A DNA stretch of 64,000 nt from an uncultured Marinobacter sp. (lineage in GTDB: Bacteria > Pseudomonadota > Gammaproteobacteria > Pseudomonadales > Oleiphilaceae). The position numbers and the translations under genes are program-made. Location of the stretch: assembly GCF_913055835.1 (NCBI RefSeq), contig NZ_CAJXKQ010000004.1:1-64000 (forward strand), written 5' to 3'. Of the stretch, positions 16,736-25,615 are shown piece after piece (within the stretch, counting starts at the first letter, position 1; every line of letters begins with the position of its first letter). Under the pieces are notes generated by a model. That model was not told where the DNA came from. It worked only from the letters and a program-made list of their open reading frames with translations, and did no database searches.

Positions 16736-17623
16736 ATGTCGATCGAACTCAAGATTCAGCCTCTGCGTTACGTTCTGGCGGTACGGGATGAGGGCAGCTT
16801 TCACGGGGCAGCCCTGAAACTCCATCGGAGCCAGCCAGCGCTGTCCATGGCCATTCGCGATCTGGAGGAGCGGCTCGGACAACCCCTGTTCGAGAAAACC
16901 CACAAAGGGCAGCTAACCCCGTTCGGCGAGTATTGCCTCCCCAGGTTCCAGGAACTGATCAACCAGCACGACCGGCTGGCGAACGAGCTGCAACACATGG
17001 CCGAGGGGCATCAGGGGCGTGTAACCCTGGCAACCGTACCCTCGGTTGCCAGCCGGCTTATGCCGGAATTTCTCGCAGCCTTTGTCGCCCGGCATCCGGA
17101 CATCAACATCAACCTTCATGACGAAAACGCGGAGTTCGTGTGTCGACTGGTGGCCAATGGCGAGGTGGATCTGGGCATCAGCAGCATGTGGGTTCAGGAT
17201 GAAACCCTGGCCTTCAGCCCACTGTTTGAAGACAACGTTGGCGTCGTCATGCGCAAGGACCATCCTCTGGCCCGGCGCCGCAGTCTGAAATGGCAGGAGC
17301 TGTCCGAAGAGCGCTTTATTGCCAACGGCACATCCCGGCTTCTGAAGCACACCCCCGCAGCCAGCCTGGTGGACAACAATGACTTTTTTATCTCCAACAT
17401 GATCTCGCTGCTCGCCATGCTGGAAGCCGGCAGTGGCATCACTACGCTTCCGCGACTGGCTTTCCCGATCAACAACGACAAGCTGTGCTTTGTTCCTTTG
17501 AGCGAGCCGAAACTGGTACGCAAGATCGGCATCATCAAACAGGCTTCCCGCTCGCTGTCACCCTCCGCCCAGGCTCTGGAGAAGATGATTCATGCCGAGT
17601 TGGCGGGCATGGCCATATCGTGA
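16736..17623 (+). CDS. LysR family transcriptional regulator
   Basis: 295 residues. The N-terminal winged helix-turn-helix (LKIQPLRYVLAVRDEGSFHGAALKLHRSQPALSMAIRDLEERLGQPLF) occupies about residues 4-60. The effector-binding domain of LysR_substrate type starts near residue 90 (GRVTLATVPSVASRLMPEFL). The start ATG follows AGGTGCCAC. It is divergent from the aldehyde dehydrogenase/M19/BCCT operon with a T-N11-A site between them, so it is probably the substrate-responsive regulator of that operon. The co-inducer is unknown. Confidence 0.9.
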   Translation: MSIELKIQPLRYVLAVRDEGSFHGAALKLHRSQPALSMAIRDLEERLGQPLFEKTHKGQLTPFGEYCLPRFQELINQHDRLANELQHMAEGHQGRVTLATVPSVASRLMPEFLAAFVARHPDININLHDENAEFVCRLVANGEVDLGISSMWVQDETLAFSPLFEDNVGVVMRKDHPLARRRSLKWQELSEERFIANGTSRLLKHTPAASLVDNNDFFISNMISLLAMLEAGSGITTLPRLAFPINNDKLCFVPLSEPKLVRKIGIIKQASRSLSPSAQALEKMIHAELAGMAIS

Positions 17624-17649
17624 ATCGTCAATACCCGACGAACCGGCCT

Positions 17650-18288
17650 TCACTGGGACTGATCGGAATCATCTGATTCCGACCTTCCCTTACGCTCGGG
17701 CTGCAGTTCCTCTTCAACCCAGCGACGTACCTGATGCCGATCCTTTCTGCGCACCAGCTGTTCGCTGTGAATATTGCGCGGAAAAATCTGGGGGCCGCCC
17801 TCATGCTCCAGAGAAAAACTCCGTCGCACACCAACCGGATATTTTGTAGGTCCGTGAATCACCGCTGCCCGGATCTCAACGCCAGTAATGTCCTCGAACA
17901 GGTAATCGCTTTCACTTTCTTCGCTGCGACGTCCCAGAATGATGTTCCGGAAGGACCCAAGAACCAGGTACCCACCGGGCTGCAAGGGCCCCTGCCTTAA
18001 TACCTGATGCACATTGGTATCGTCCGCGCCGACCCGACGGTACTCGGTCACCGTGATGGTTTTCTCTTCGCCGGCACGGGTATGGAGAACCACTTGGACA
18101 CACTGCACGTGCACCGTTTCCTTGCCCATGTTCACCAGAAGACACAGGGCATCCGGGTTTTCATTCTGGGCGTGGTGAATCACCAGGTAGGGGCGGTTGT
18201 TCCTTTTGTACTGCAGGAAAAACAGCTGGAAGTAGACAATCCAGACGATCGCCATGACGGCACTGCTGACAGGAGCGATGTAATCCAT
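17650..18288 (-). CDS. hypothetical membrane-anchored protein
   Basis: 212 residues. One membrane segment at residues 6-26 (VSSAVMAIVWIVYFQLFFLQ) is followed by a positive stretch KRNNRP, which places the rest in the cytoplasm. The soluble part is beta-rich (PYLVIHHAQNENPDALCLLVNMG ... VQVVLHTRAGEEKTITV), suggesting an immunoglobulin-like or PilZ-like sandwich. The C-terminus is highly charged. There is no catalytic motif and I do not recognise the family. It is convergent with LysR and divergent from the lipoprotein gene. A 9-bp perfect inverted repeat (17663-17682) lies inside the last codons. Confidence 0.65.
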   Translation of the reverse strand: MDYIAPVSSAVMAIVWIVYFQLFFLQYKRNNRPYLVIHHAQNENPDALCLLVNMGKETVHVQCVQVVLHTRAGEEKTITVTEYRRVGADDTNVHQVLRQGPLQPGGYLVLGSFRNIILGRRSEESESDYLFEDITGVEIRAAVIHGPTKYPVGVRRSFSLEHEGGPQIFPRNIHSEQLVRRKDRHQVRRWVEEELQPERKGRSESDDSDQSQ

Positions 18289-18419
18289 CTATCCGTTCCT
18301 TCTTACCCATCTCAATCAATACGCTAGCTTGCTTTACCTGATTTTTACACCCCGTTGACGGAGCCTCCCCGTAAACCCTGCGATCATTCCGGAAAACAGG
18401 ATCGATTCAGGAGTGGTTC

Positions 18420-19370
18420 ATGACAACCAGTAAGGTCTTGCTGATACTCAGTGTTCTCGTAATGGGGCTGACCGGCTGCAAGGTCACTACTTCAGACGAT
18501 TATCATCACCCGGATTCAGATGGCTTCGTTTCCGGCCTGTTCTACGACGCACGGGATACCGGTCGGCACTTTCCCACCGTAAGCTGGGCACTCACCGGCC
18601 CTACCGAAGCCTGCCGAAACGAACCCCTGTATTTCGAGACTCACAGCGGTCGGGTTCGGGTCTTTGGCTCGCCGGCTTACAGCGAGACCTCCTTCCGGGC
18701 TGCCGCGTCGGAGCTTGAACGTCGGATCGACGGTGTGCTGAGTCGGTTCCAGTTGCGTTGGTCCGATTTTGTCGAGGACCGCAGCGCGGCAGTTCCCTAT
18801 CCCAGACAGGTAATCGGCTGCCTCAGCCCGGGGGTGCCACACACTGAGTTTGTGTCGGCCTCAATGGCCGCCGTAGCGTTCACCCCGTATTACGGTCAGT
18901 GGCCCTATGAGACCGGCCAGTTCGTTGCCCACGAGCTGGCCCATTTCGTCCAGGAAAACCTGTCCCGGTATGATGCGGGTTACAGCCTTCTGCCCTACTG
19001 GTTCTCGGAGGGCCAGGCCGTCGTTGTAGCAGGGGAGCCCGTTGCTCCGGTTTATCAGCACTATGACTACGATCCCCTCTGGGATGTCACCGCCGCCGAC
19101 GCTGCAAACACACCGTATCGCTTTGAGCATTATGGCCTGGCGTACCGGTACCTGGAAAAAGCCAACGGCGCCCTGGCGATGACGGTATTGCTGGAAATGG
19201 TGCAACTGCTGGACTGGGACGGCGGTTTCCGCGGCGAGGTCAACACGGGAGAGTCCCGGGCCTTTGTAGAGGCGTTCAACTCAGCAGGTTTGGTGGACCA
19301 TCGAAATAACCATCTGAGTTTTCAACGATTTCGAAGTGATTACCACGACCTTCTGAACAGCAGCTATTAG
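18420..19370 (+). CDS. putative zinc-metallopeptidase lipoprotein
   Basis: 316 residues. Residues 1-20 end in the lipobox LTGC, so the protein is lipid-anchored after signal peptidase II cleavage. The following Lys-Val suggests it is not retained at the inner membrane by the Asp rule. VAHELAHFVQE (about residues 167-177) is a HExxH zinc-binding helix and WFSEGQAV about 25 residues later supplies the glutamate ligand, the gluzincin arrangement. Two cysteines in the mature part (EACRNEP and VIGCLSP) could form a disulfide. It has a good ribosome-binding site (CAGGAGTGG). The substrate is unknown. It is a single gene with its own 131-bp upstream region in which I see no clear regulatory site. 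Confidence 0.75.
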   Translation: MTTSKVLLILSVLVMGLTGCKVTTSDDYHHPDSDGFVSGLFYDARDTGRHFPTVSWALTGPTEACRNEPLYFETHSGRVRVFGSPAYSETSFRAAASELERRIDGVLSRFQLRWSDFVEDRSAAVPYPRQVIGCLSPGVPHTEFVSASMAAVAFTPYYGQWPYETGQFVAHELAHFVQENLSRYDAGYSLLPYWFSEGQAVVVAGEPVAPVYQHYDYDPLWDVTAADAANTPYRFEHYGLAYRYLEKANGALAMTVLLEMVQLLDWDGGFRGEVNTGESRAFVEAFNSAGLVDHRNNHLSFQRFRSDYHDLLNSSY

Positions 19371-19461
19371 CCAGCGGCGACCTGAACTGGATTAAATCTG
19401 CCCAATCAGGGATAATTTCGTCCGTTTTTTAGCCAGCTGTGTCGTTTGGTAGTCTCTGGAC

Positions 19462-19782
19462 ATGACCATTTTCAGCGTTCTTCAGTTAATTATATTTTCT
19501 GTTCTGTTGCTCAACACCGTGCACCTGATGCCGGCCTTCGGCCGTTTGCTCAGGGGTGCCGAATCGGCCTTCCAGTCCGGCTATCTGTGCGCCATGCTTA
19601 CCATGCGCCTGGCCCGCAACATTCTGGGCCTGATCCTGGTAACCGCCAGCACTGCGCCCAACCCTGAAATTCACGCCCTGGTCCCCAAGGGCATCCTGTT
19701 GTTCCTGGTTCTGGCAACACTCAATGCGGCATTGACCCAGTACGTGAAGCGGTCCCGGGTGGAAGAAGGCGCCGGTTTCTAG
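19462..19782 (+). CDS. small membrane protein
   Basis: 106 residues with hydrophobic segments at about residues 4-18, 45-62 and 74-92, hence three possible membrane helices. It has no conserved motif I recognise. The ribosome-binding site before the ATG at 19462 is weak (CTCTGGAC). The gene ends 12 bases before the end of the convergent acyl-CoA ligase gene. Function unknown. Confidence 0.55.
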   Translation: MTIFSVLQLIIFSVLLLNTVHLMPAFGRLLRGAESAFQSGYLCAMLTMRLARNILGLILVTASTAPNPEIHALVPKGILLFLVLATLNAALTQYVKRSRVEEGAGF

Positions 19783-19794
19783 GCCGCCTCACTC

Positions 19795-21597
19795 TCAGGC
19801 GTAAAGCGACTCGATCACCTCGGTGTATTTCTCGTAGATGTTGCTACGGCGCACCTTCATGGTGGCCGTCACCTCATCGTCGTCGTGGTCCAACTCCTTG
19901 GTCAGCAAATGGAAGCGCTTGATCTGCGCTACCTGAGGTAACTTCTCGTTGCCCTTGTTCACTTCGGCCTGGATGAGTTCATTTACCCGGGGCTGCTCGG
20001 TCAGGCTCCGGAAGGTGGTGTAGGCAATCCGCTCCTGCTCTGCCCACTTGGCCACCGTGTCGAAATCAATCTGGATCAGCGCAGACACATATTTTCTGGC
20101 CTCACCGATCACAATGCATTCCTTGATGTAGGGACTGGCCTTGATGGTGTTTTCGATCTCCGTTGGTGAAAGATTCTTGCCGCCAGCAGTGATCATGATG
20201 TCTTTCAGACGGTCAACAATCCTGAGCTGGCCGTCCCGCCATTCACCCACGTCGCCGGTATGCAGCCAGCCGTCTTTCAGGGTTGAGGCGGTGGCCTCGT
20301 CGTTCTTGTAATACCCCTTGAACATGCTGCCACCGCGCATGATGATCTCGTTGTGCTCCCCGAGTTTCACCTCAACGCCGGAAATTGCCACCCCAACCGT
20401 GCCCAGATGCACGTCATCCAGTGGTTGCGCCGTGGCAACACCGGTGCTTTCCGTCTGGCCGTAGACTTCCACCAGAGGAATTCCGATGGTTCGAAAGAAC
20501 TCCAGAATGCCGGTGGATATGGGGGCCGCCCCGGTGAGGGCAATAGTGCATCGGCGCAGGCCGATAAAATTCTGCAATGCCCGCAACACCAGCCAATAGC
20601 TGAGGCCATAGAGGCACTTTTCCTTCAGATTCCAGTCCGAGCGCCGCTTCGTGGCCATGGGCGAACACACGCGGATCGCCCAGTTGAACAAGGCCTGCCG
20701 GAACCGGCCGGTCTCCTGGACCTTGATGTAAATGGCGGAGTGCAATTTCTCCCAGATCCTGGGCACGCCCAGAAACACGGTCGGCGCAATCTCCCGCAAG
20801 TCTTCCTGTACGGTTCTCAGGCTCTCGCCAAAGCTGACGGTACTGCCGACGTAGACCGGCGCTATATTGGTAAAGGCCTGTTCTGCCACATGGCACAGCG
20901 GCAGGTAAGACAGGCTGGAGCCGTGCTCATCCGTCTGCAGGAGTTCGATCAGTCCCGGCGCCGCCGCATGCAGGTTCCGCCAGCTGATCATGGCACCCTT
21001 CGGGCGGCCCGTGGAGCCAGAGGTATAAATCATCAGAGCGGTGTCATCCATCTGCTGGCTGTCCAGCAATTCATCCACCAGCCCGGGATGCTGTGTTTCA
21101 AATTCCCGGCCGCGGGCCTCGATGTCCTCGAACGCCGATGGCGGCTCCGGGTAATAGCGCAGGCCCTTCATATCGATGGCAATGCAGTGCTTCAGTCTTG
21201 GCAGATCTGGCCAGGCCTCGAGCACCTTGTCGGTCTGTTCCTGGTCTTCACAGATCACGAATTCCGCGTCACTGTGCTCAAGAACATAGGCCACCTCGTT
21301 CCAGGGGCTGGTGGGATAAACCCCGACACAGATGCCCTGCACCAGGCCGATGCCCATCTGGCCGATGACCCACTCCACCCGGTTTTCCGAGATAATGGCC
21401 ACGTGACCGCCAGGCTCAAGCCCCATGGCACGGAGCCCCAGCCCGAAGTGCCGGGCCCGCCGGTAATAGTCCTGCCAGGAATAGGCCTGCCAGATACCGA
21501 AATCTTTCTGGCGCAGTGCCAGGGCGTCCGGCCGTTCACGAGCGTGGGCACGCAACATTTGAGTGAGGGTCAGGTCAGGTACAGCAGGTGTTGTCAT
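19795..21597 (-). CDS. AMP-forming acyl-CoA ligase of a Liv-type transporter operon
   Basis: 600 residues from the ATG at 21597, which overlaps the livF stop as ATGA. A GTG three codons earlier is less likely. It belongs to the ANL superfamily: the phosphate loop YTSGSTGRPKGAM is near residue 190, the VYGQTEST A5 motif in the middle, and WLHTGDVGEW plus DRLKDIMITAGGKNLSP at the hinge. The reaction is ATP-dependent thioesterification of a carboxylic acid with CoA. The length and style fit long-chain (FadD15-like) or aromatic/branched acid ligases. Coupling to an ABC importer suggests the imported acid is trapped as its CoA ester (inference). The catalytic lysine lies in the C-terminal domain, probably in the EVTATMKVRR region. 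Confidence 0.88.
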   Translation of the reverse strand: MTTPAVPDLTLTQMLRAHARERPDALALRQKDFGIWQAYSWQDYYRRARHFGLGLRAMGLEPGGHVAIISENRVEWVIGQMGIGLVQGICVGVYPTSPWNEVAYVLEHSDAEFVICEDQEQTDKVLEAWPDLPRLKHCIAIDMKGLRYYPEPPSAFEDIEARGREFETQHPGLVDELLDSQQMDDTALMIYTSGSTGRPKGAMISWRNLHAAAPGLIELLQTDEHGSSLSYLPLCHVAEQAFTNIAPVYVGSTVSFGESLRTVQEDLREIAPTVFLGVPRIWEKLHSAIYIKVQETGRFRQALFNWAIRVCSPMATKRRSDWNLKEKCLYGLSYWLVLRALQNFIGLRRCTIALTGAAPISTGILEFFRTIGIPLVEVYGQTESTGVATAQPLDDVHLGTVGVAISGVEVKLGEHNEIIMRGGSMFKGYYKNDEATASTLKDGWLHTGDVGEWRDGQLRIVDRLKDIMITAGGKNLSPTEIENTIKASPYIKECIVIGEARKYVSALIQIDFDTVAKWAEQERIAYTTFRSLTEQPRVNELIQAEVNKGNEKLPQVAQIKRFHLLTKELDHDDDEVTATMKVRRSNIYEKYTEVIESLYA

Positions 21598-22403
21598 GAC
21601 AGCCACCGTTTACGGCGTTTGTAGTGCTTGATATCGCGGTAACTGCGGGCTTCACCTTCCTTACCACCCACACCCAGATAGAATTCCTGAACATCTTCAT
21701 TGGCCGTGAGCTTGTCGGCCGGGCCGTCGATCACGATCTTGCCGTTCTCCATGATGTAACCGTAGGACGCAATCGCCAGTGACACCGCCGCGTTCTGTTC
21801 CACCAGAAGAATAGCGGTCCCTTGTTCGCGGTTGATTCTGGCCACGATGGTAAAGATCTCTTCAACCAGCAGCGGCGCCAGACCGAGGGACGGTTCATCC
21901 AGCATAATCAGCTCCGGCTGGGCAATCAGGGCCCGCCCCAGGGCCAGCATCTGCTGCTCTCCTCCGGAGAGGTAACCGGCCAGCTGCTTGCGGCGCTCCT
22001 TCAGTCTCGGGAAATAGTTATAAACCAGCTCATAGCTGTCACTCAGGGACGGCTTGTTGCCGCTGAGAGCGTAGGTGGCGGCAATCAGGTTTTCTTCCAC
22101 CGTGAGGTCTTCGAACACCCGTCGCCCTTCCATCACGTGGAACAGTCCGTTACGCACCAGCTTTTCCGGGGGCGTGCCTTTCACATCCTGCCCCCGGAAA
22201 CGAACCTCGCCGGCGGTTACCTCGCCGTCTTCAAGTGTCAGCAGCCCGGAGACACTTTTAAGAGTGGTGGATTTGCCAGCGCCATTGGAGCCGAGAAGCG
22301 CCACGATGGCGCCCTCCGGCACCCGCAGTGACAGGCCCCGAAGGACCTGCACCGACTTGTTGTAGACCACCTCGATATTATCGATTTCCAGTAAGGCTTC
22401 CAT
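21594..22403 (-). CDS. Liv-type ABC transporter ATPase (LivF-like)
   Basis: 269 residues, cytoplasmic. Walker A GSNGAGKST (about residue 38), signature LSGGEQQML (about residue 145) and Walker B LIMLDEPS are intact. It is of the LivF branch, paired with the LivG-like ATPase in the same operon. The ribosome-binding site GAGGGG overlaps the end of the binding-protein gene 8 bases upstream. The C-terminus is longer than in E. coli LivF by about 30 basic residues (EARSYRDIKHYKRRKRW). Confidence 0.92.
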   Translation of the reverse strand: MEALLEIDNIEVVYNKSVQVLRGLSLRVPEGAIVALLGSNGAGKSTTLKSVSGLLTLEDGEVTAGEVRFRGQDVKGTPPEKLVRNGLFHVMEGRRVFEDLTVEENLIAATYALSGNKPSLSDSYELVYNYFPRLKERRKQLAGYLSGGEQQMLALGRALIAQPELIMLDEPSLGLAPLLVEEIFTIVARINREQGTAILLVEQNAAVSLAIASYGYIMENGKIVIDGPADKLTANEDVQEFYLGVGGKEGEARSYRDIKHYKRRKRWLS

Positions 22404-22411
22404 ACAGCCCC

Positions 22412-23620
22412 TCAGTCGAGGTGGATCCAGTCCGACACCGGCTCATAGCGACCTTCGTCAGCGTTGACCCGCCAGATGCGGCCTACCGGGAAGGACATGT
22501 CCCGCACGGTTACCGGAATCCCGATGATGCCGCCGGTATCCCAGTCCTCGATGGAAGCGAGGGCTTCCGCCATATTATCCGCGTTGAGCTCCTTACCGGC
22601 ATCGAGGGTGCGCTTGATTACCTCCGTCCATACCATGGCGTTGAACCAGCCCTGGATATAGCCGGTCGGACGGTAACCAGCCTCCGGATCACTCTTCTCG
22701 GCCTGTGCCCTCAGGGCATCCAGCATCGGGCCGCTTTCCTCGCTGTCGTAGTAGTTGTAGGGCATCACACCCATGTAGCCGTCGGCATCCGCGCCCATCT
22801 TGTCGATGATCAGTTTGTCGGAGGACCAGAAGGTGCCCATGAACTGGGTGTCCAGACCCATCTGGCGCATCTGCACCATGAACTCGTTGATAGGTGACAG
22901 CACGTAGCCGTGGAATACCACGTAATCCGGGCGCACCCGGCGCAGCTTCAGCACCTCGGCGGAGACATCGACGCTACCCGGCTTGGTGACAATCTCTTCC
23001 ACCACTTCGATGCCCAGCTCGGCGGCGCGGGCCTTGCCGTTCTCGATCGGGTCCTTGCCAAATTCGGTATCGCTGTAGACAAAGGCCACATTCGGCATAT
23101 CGCCATCCTCACCCTGGGACGCGATGTACTCGAGGATGATGCCGAACATCTGGCTGTAGTTCGGCCCCGGAATGAACTGGTACGGATAGGTTTCGTTGTC
23201 GGTCAGCACGGTAGCGAAAGACGCGCCGCTCATCAGGGTGTTGCCCTGGCTGTTGAGCTCCGAAGCAATGGCCTTCATGAAACCGGTGCTGTCACCGTAA
23301 TAGGTGGCTGGAGAACTGCTGCCGGAAATCTTCTTGAACGCCGCCACCGATCGGTCCACCTCGTAGGCGGTGTCTTCCATGACATATTCCACCGGGTGAC
23401 CATTGATGCCGCCCTGGCTGTTGATCCAGTTGGTGTAGTCGGTCAGCCCTGCGTGCAGGTGAATGCCGGCGAAGGCAAAGACACCGGAGAGCGGGATAGA
23501 ACCGCCGAATACGATGGGCTCCTTGTCCTGCGCCATCGCGGGGGTAGCAACTGTCAGCGCAGCGACCAGGCTACCCAGCCCGGCAAGCCGGCGACCTTTT
23601 TCGAGGATGTTTCTGAACAT
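22412..23620 (-). CDS. Liv-type ABC transporter periplasmic binding protein
   Basis: 402 residues from the ATG at 23620, preceded by AAGGAGAAGAAAC. The frame continues 23 codons upstream but those lack a ribosome-binding site. The signal peptide ends TPAMAQD near residue 31. It is a type I periplasmic binding fold of the LivK/AmiC family (PIVFGGSIPLSGVFAFAG at the mature N-terminus; YGDSTGFMKAIASELN; VAFVYSDTEFGKDPIENGK). The ligand is not predictable. The linked acyl-CoA ligase suggests a carboxylic acid, perhaps aromatic or fatty, rather than an amino acid (inference). Confidence 0.9.
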   Translation of the reverse strand: MFRNILEKGRRLAGLGSLVAALTVATPAMAQDKEPIVFGGSIPLSGVFAFAGIHLHAGLTDYTNWINSQGGINGHPVEYVMEDTAYEVDRSVAAFKKISGSSSPATYYGDSTGFMKAIASELNSQGNTLMSGASFATVLTDNETYPYQFIPGPNYSQMFGIILEYIASQGEDGDMPNVAFVYSDTEFGKDPIENGKARAAELGIEVVEEIVTKPGSVDVSAEVLKLRRVRPDYVVFHGYVLSPINEFMVQMRQMGLDTQFMGTFWSSDKLIIDKMGADADGYMGVMPYNYYDSEESGPMLDALRAQAEKSDPEAGYRPTGYIQGWFNAMVWTEVIKRTLDAGKELNADNMAEALASIEDWDTGGIIGIPVTVRDMSFPVGRIWRVNADEGRYEPVSDWIHLD

Positions 23621-23691
23621 GTTTCTTCTCCTTGCTGCTTCTTGTTGTTGGTGGTGCATGGGTTCCCGGTAGCGAACCCGTTGAAACACGA

Positions 23692-24735
23692 TTAATTACG
23701 GAACGGCCACAGGCGGAAGAAGCGGCGGATCCGATGCCAGATCTCGGCCAGGCCGTGAGGTTCAAAAATCAGAAAGCCGACGATCAGGGCACCAAAGATG
23801 ATTTCCAGCATCGGCGACATGAACACCGGGGCGTTGGGATAAAAGGGCGTCAGTGCAGCGGTCAGCAGTTTCAGGGCTTCTGGCACCAGGGTCATGAAGG
23901 CGGCACCCAGAATGCCACCCAGCAAGTTCCCCATACCTCCCACGATCACGGCCGCCAGATAGAAGATGGACATGGAAAGCGGAAAACTCTCCGGCGTGAC
24001 CACCCGATAGAAATAAGCGAACAGGCCGCCAGCAATCCCGGCGTAGAAGGAGCTGAGCGCAAAAGACATCAGCTTGTAGCGCAACAGGTTGATCCCGAGA
24101 ATCTCGGCGGAAATATCCCGGTCACGAATGGCGATAAACGCCCGGCCAATGCGGGTTCTGAACACGTTTCGGGCCGCCAGCACCATCAGCACCGCCAGGG
24201 GCACAATGATGAAATACATCCTGAAATCGCTCTGGAAGGTCAGCCCGAACAGGTGCGCCGGCTCCAGGCTCAGGCCGCCCATACCCCCGGTTACCGACTC
24301 CCACTCGGCAAAAATGAAGTGCAGGAATACGCTTGCCGCCAAAGTGGCGATGGCCAGATACAGGCCTTTGACGCGCAGCGAGGGCAGGCCCACGAGGATC
24401 CCGACTGCCGCGGCCATAAGACCGGCCAGCAACAGAGTCACCGGGAATGGCAGCGCAGTGTTAATCGACAGCCAGGCCACAGTGTAGGCGCCCACCCCCA
24501 TGAATCCCGCCTGTCCCAGGGAAATCAGGCCGGTAAAACCGGTCAGGATATTCAGGCCGGTGGTACTGATCACGGCGATGCCAACCAGGCACCCGAGATA
24601 GAGCAGATAGGAATTCACTACAAACGGAAAGACCAGCAGAATCAGAAGAAACAGCCCCAGCCAGAATTTCTGGGTCTGGCTGGTCCAGATCGCCTCATCG
24701 GCCTCGTAGCTCTGTTTTGCGTCACCGATGCGCAT
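23692..24735 (-). CDS. Liv-type ABC transporter permease (LivM-like)
   Basis: 347 residues with about 10 membrane segments. GLNILTGFTGLISLGQAGFMGVGAYT and the cytoplasmic coupling sequence AIRDRDISAEILGIN (about residue 210) are LivM-family hallmarks. The short hydrophilic N-terminus (DAKQSYEADEAIW) is typical of this subfamily. The 71-bp spacer to the binding-protein gene downstream is the longest gap in the operon and could carry an mRNA processing site. Confidence 0.92.
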   Translation of the reverse strand: MRIGDAKQSYEADEAIWTSQTQKFWLGLFLLILLVFPFVVNSYLLYLGCLVGIAVISTTGLNILTGFTGLISLGQAGFMGVGAYTVAWLSINTALPFPVTLLLAGLMAAAVGILVGLPSLRVKGLYLAIATLAASVFLHFIFAEWESVTGGMGGLSLEPAHLFGLTFQSDFRMYFIIVPLAVLMVLAARNVFRTRIGRAFIAIRDRDISAEILGINLLRYKLMSFALSSFYAGIAGGLFAYFYRVVTPESFPLSMSIFYLAAVIVGGMGNLLGGILGAAFMTLVPEALKLLTAALTPFYPNAPVFMSPMLEIIFGALIVGFLIFEPHGLAEIWHRIRRFFRLWPFRN

Positions 24736-24736
24736 C

Positions 24737-25615
24737 TTACACTCGCTCTATTTCGTGGGTGCCGAAAAGGCCGTAGGGGCGGATTACCAGGATGATCGCC
24801 AGCACCAGGAAGGTGGCCGGCATCCGGTACTCGCCGCCCAGATAGGCGCCCGCCACGGTCTCCAGCCAGCCGATGAACACGCCGGCCACCAGGGCGCCGA
24901 GAATGCTGTCCAGACCGCCAACGATCACCACCACCAGTACACTCAGGCCGATGATCCCGAATTGCGGGCTCAACCCACCGGTGGCCGCCACCAGCACACC
25001 TGCAAGCGACGCCGCCAGGGAGCCGAACACCCAGGCCATGTTGAACACCCGGCGCACGTTGATGCCCATGGAATAGGCGGCCGCCTGGTCCGAGGCGGTC
25101 GCTCGCAGCGCCACGCCACCCCGGGAGAAGCGGAAATAGAGCAGGTAGATAATCAGCAATGCCGACCCGATCAGAAAGCCGTAGGCAATTTTGGGGGCCA
25201 GATACAGCTCACCGATAAACACCGGCTCCCGGGGCAGGAAATTGGGCAGCAGCTGGGGATCAGCGGTCCAGATAAACTCCACCAGGCCCACCAGGATGTT
25301 GGCGATACCGATGGTGACCATCACCACGGAAATTGGCGATTCCCCCAGCATCGGCCGGATCATGGTCTTTTCAATCACACCACCGAGAATGCTGCCACCG
25401 ATAACGGCCATTGGCAGGGCAATCCAGGGCGACAGTTCCATGCCACCGGCAAACGCCAGGAAAAGGTAGGCCGCAAACATCATGATCTCGCCAATGGCAA
25501 AATTGATGACCTTCGTGGCCTTGTAGATGATCACAAAGCCCAGAGCGATAAGGGCGTAAAGGCCACCCATGGCAAGGCCGGCGAGGCTGATTTCGCCGAA
25601 GAACAACCAATCCAT
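24737..25615 (-). CDS. Liv-type ABC transporter permease (LivH-like)
   Basis: 292 residues, 7-8 membrane segments. GGLYALIALGFVIIYKATKVINFAIGE at the N-terminus and the coupling helix SDQAAAYSMGINVRRV (about residue 155) identify a LivH permease. The start codon shares one base with the livG stop (TGATG), so the genes are coupled. The livM-like gene follows after one base. Confidence 0.92.
   Translation of the reverse strand: MDWLFFGEISLAGLAMGGLYALIALGFVIIYKATKVINFAIGEIMMFAAYLFLAFAGGMELSPWIALPMAVIGGSILGGVIEKTMIRPMLGESPISVVMVTIGIANILVGLVEFIWTADPQLLPNFLPREPVFIGELYLAPKIAYGFLIGSALLIIYLLYFRFSRGGVALRATASDQAAAYSMGINVRRVFNMAWVFGSLAASLAGVLVAATGGLSPQFGIIGLSVLVVVIVGGLDSILGALVAGVFIGWLETVAGAYLGGEYRMPATFLVLAIILVIRPYGLFGTHEIERV

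Noticed and set aside
17663..17682. TCGGAATCA-TC-TGATTCCGA inverted repeat
   Set aside because: Perfect 9-bp arms but inside the last codons of a gene and without a T-run, so not called a terminator; may be chance.
20353..21624. 423-codon open frame on the + strand
   Set aside because: Antisense to the acyl-CoA ligase gene with no ribosome-binding site or domain.
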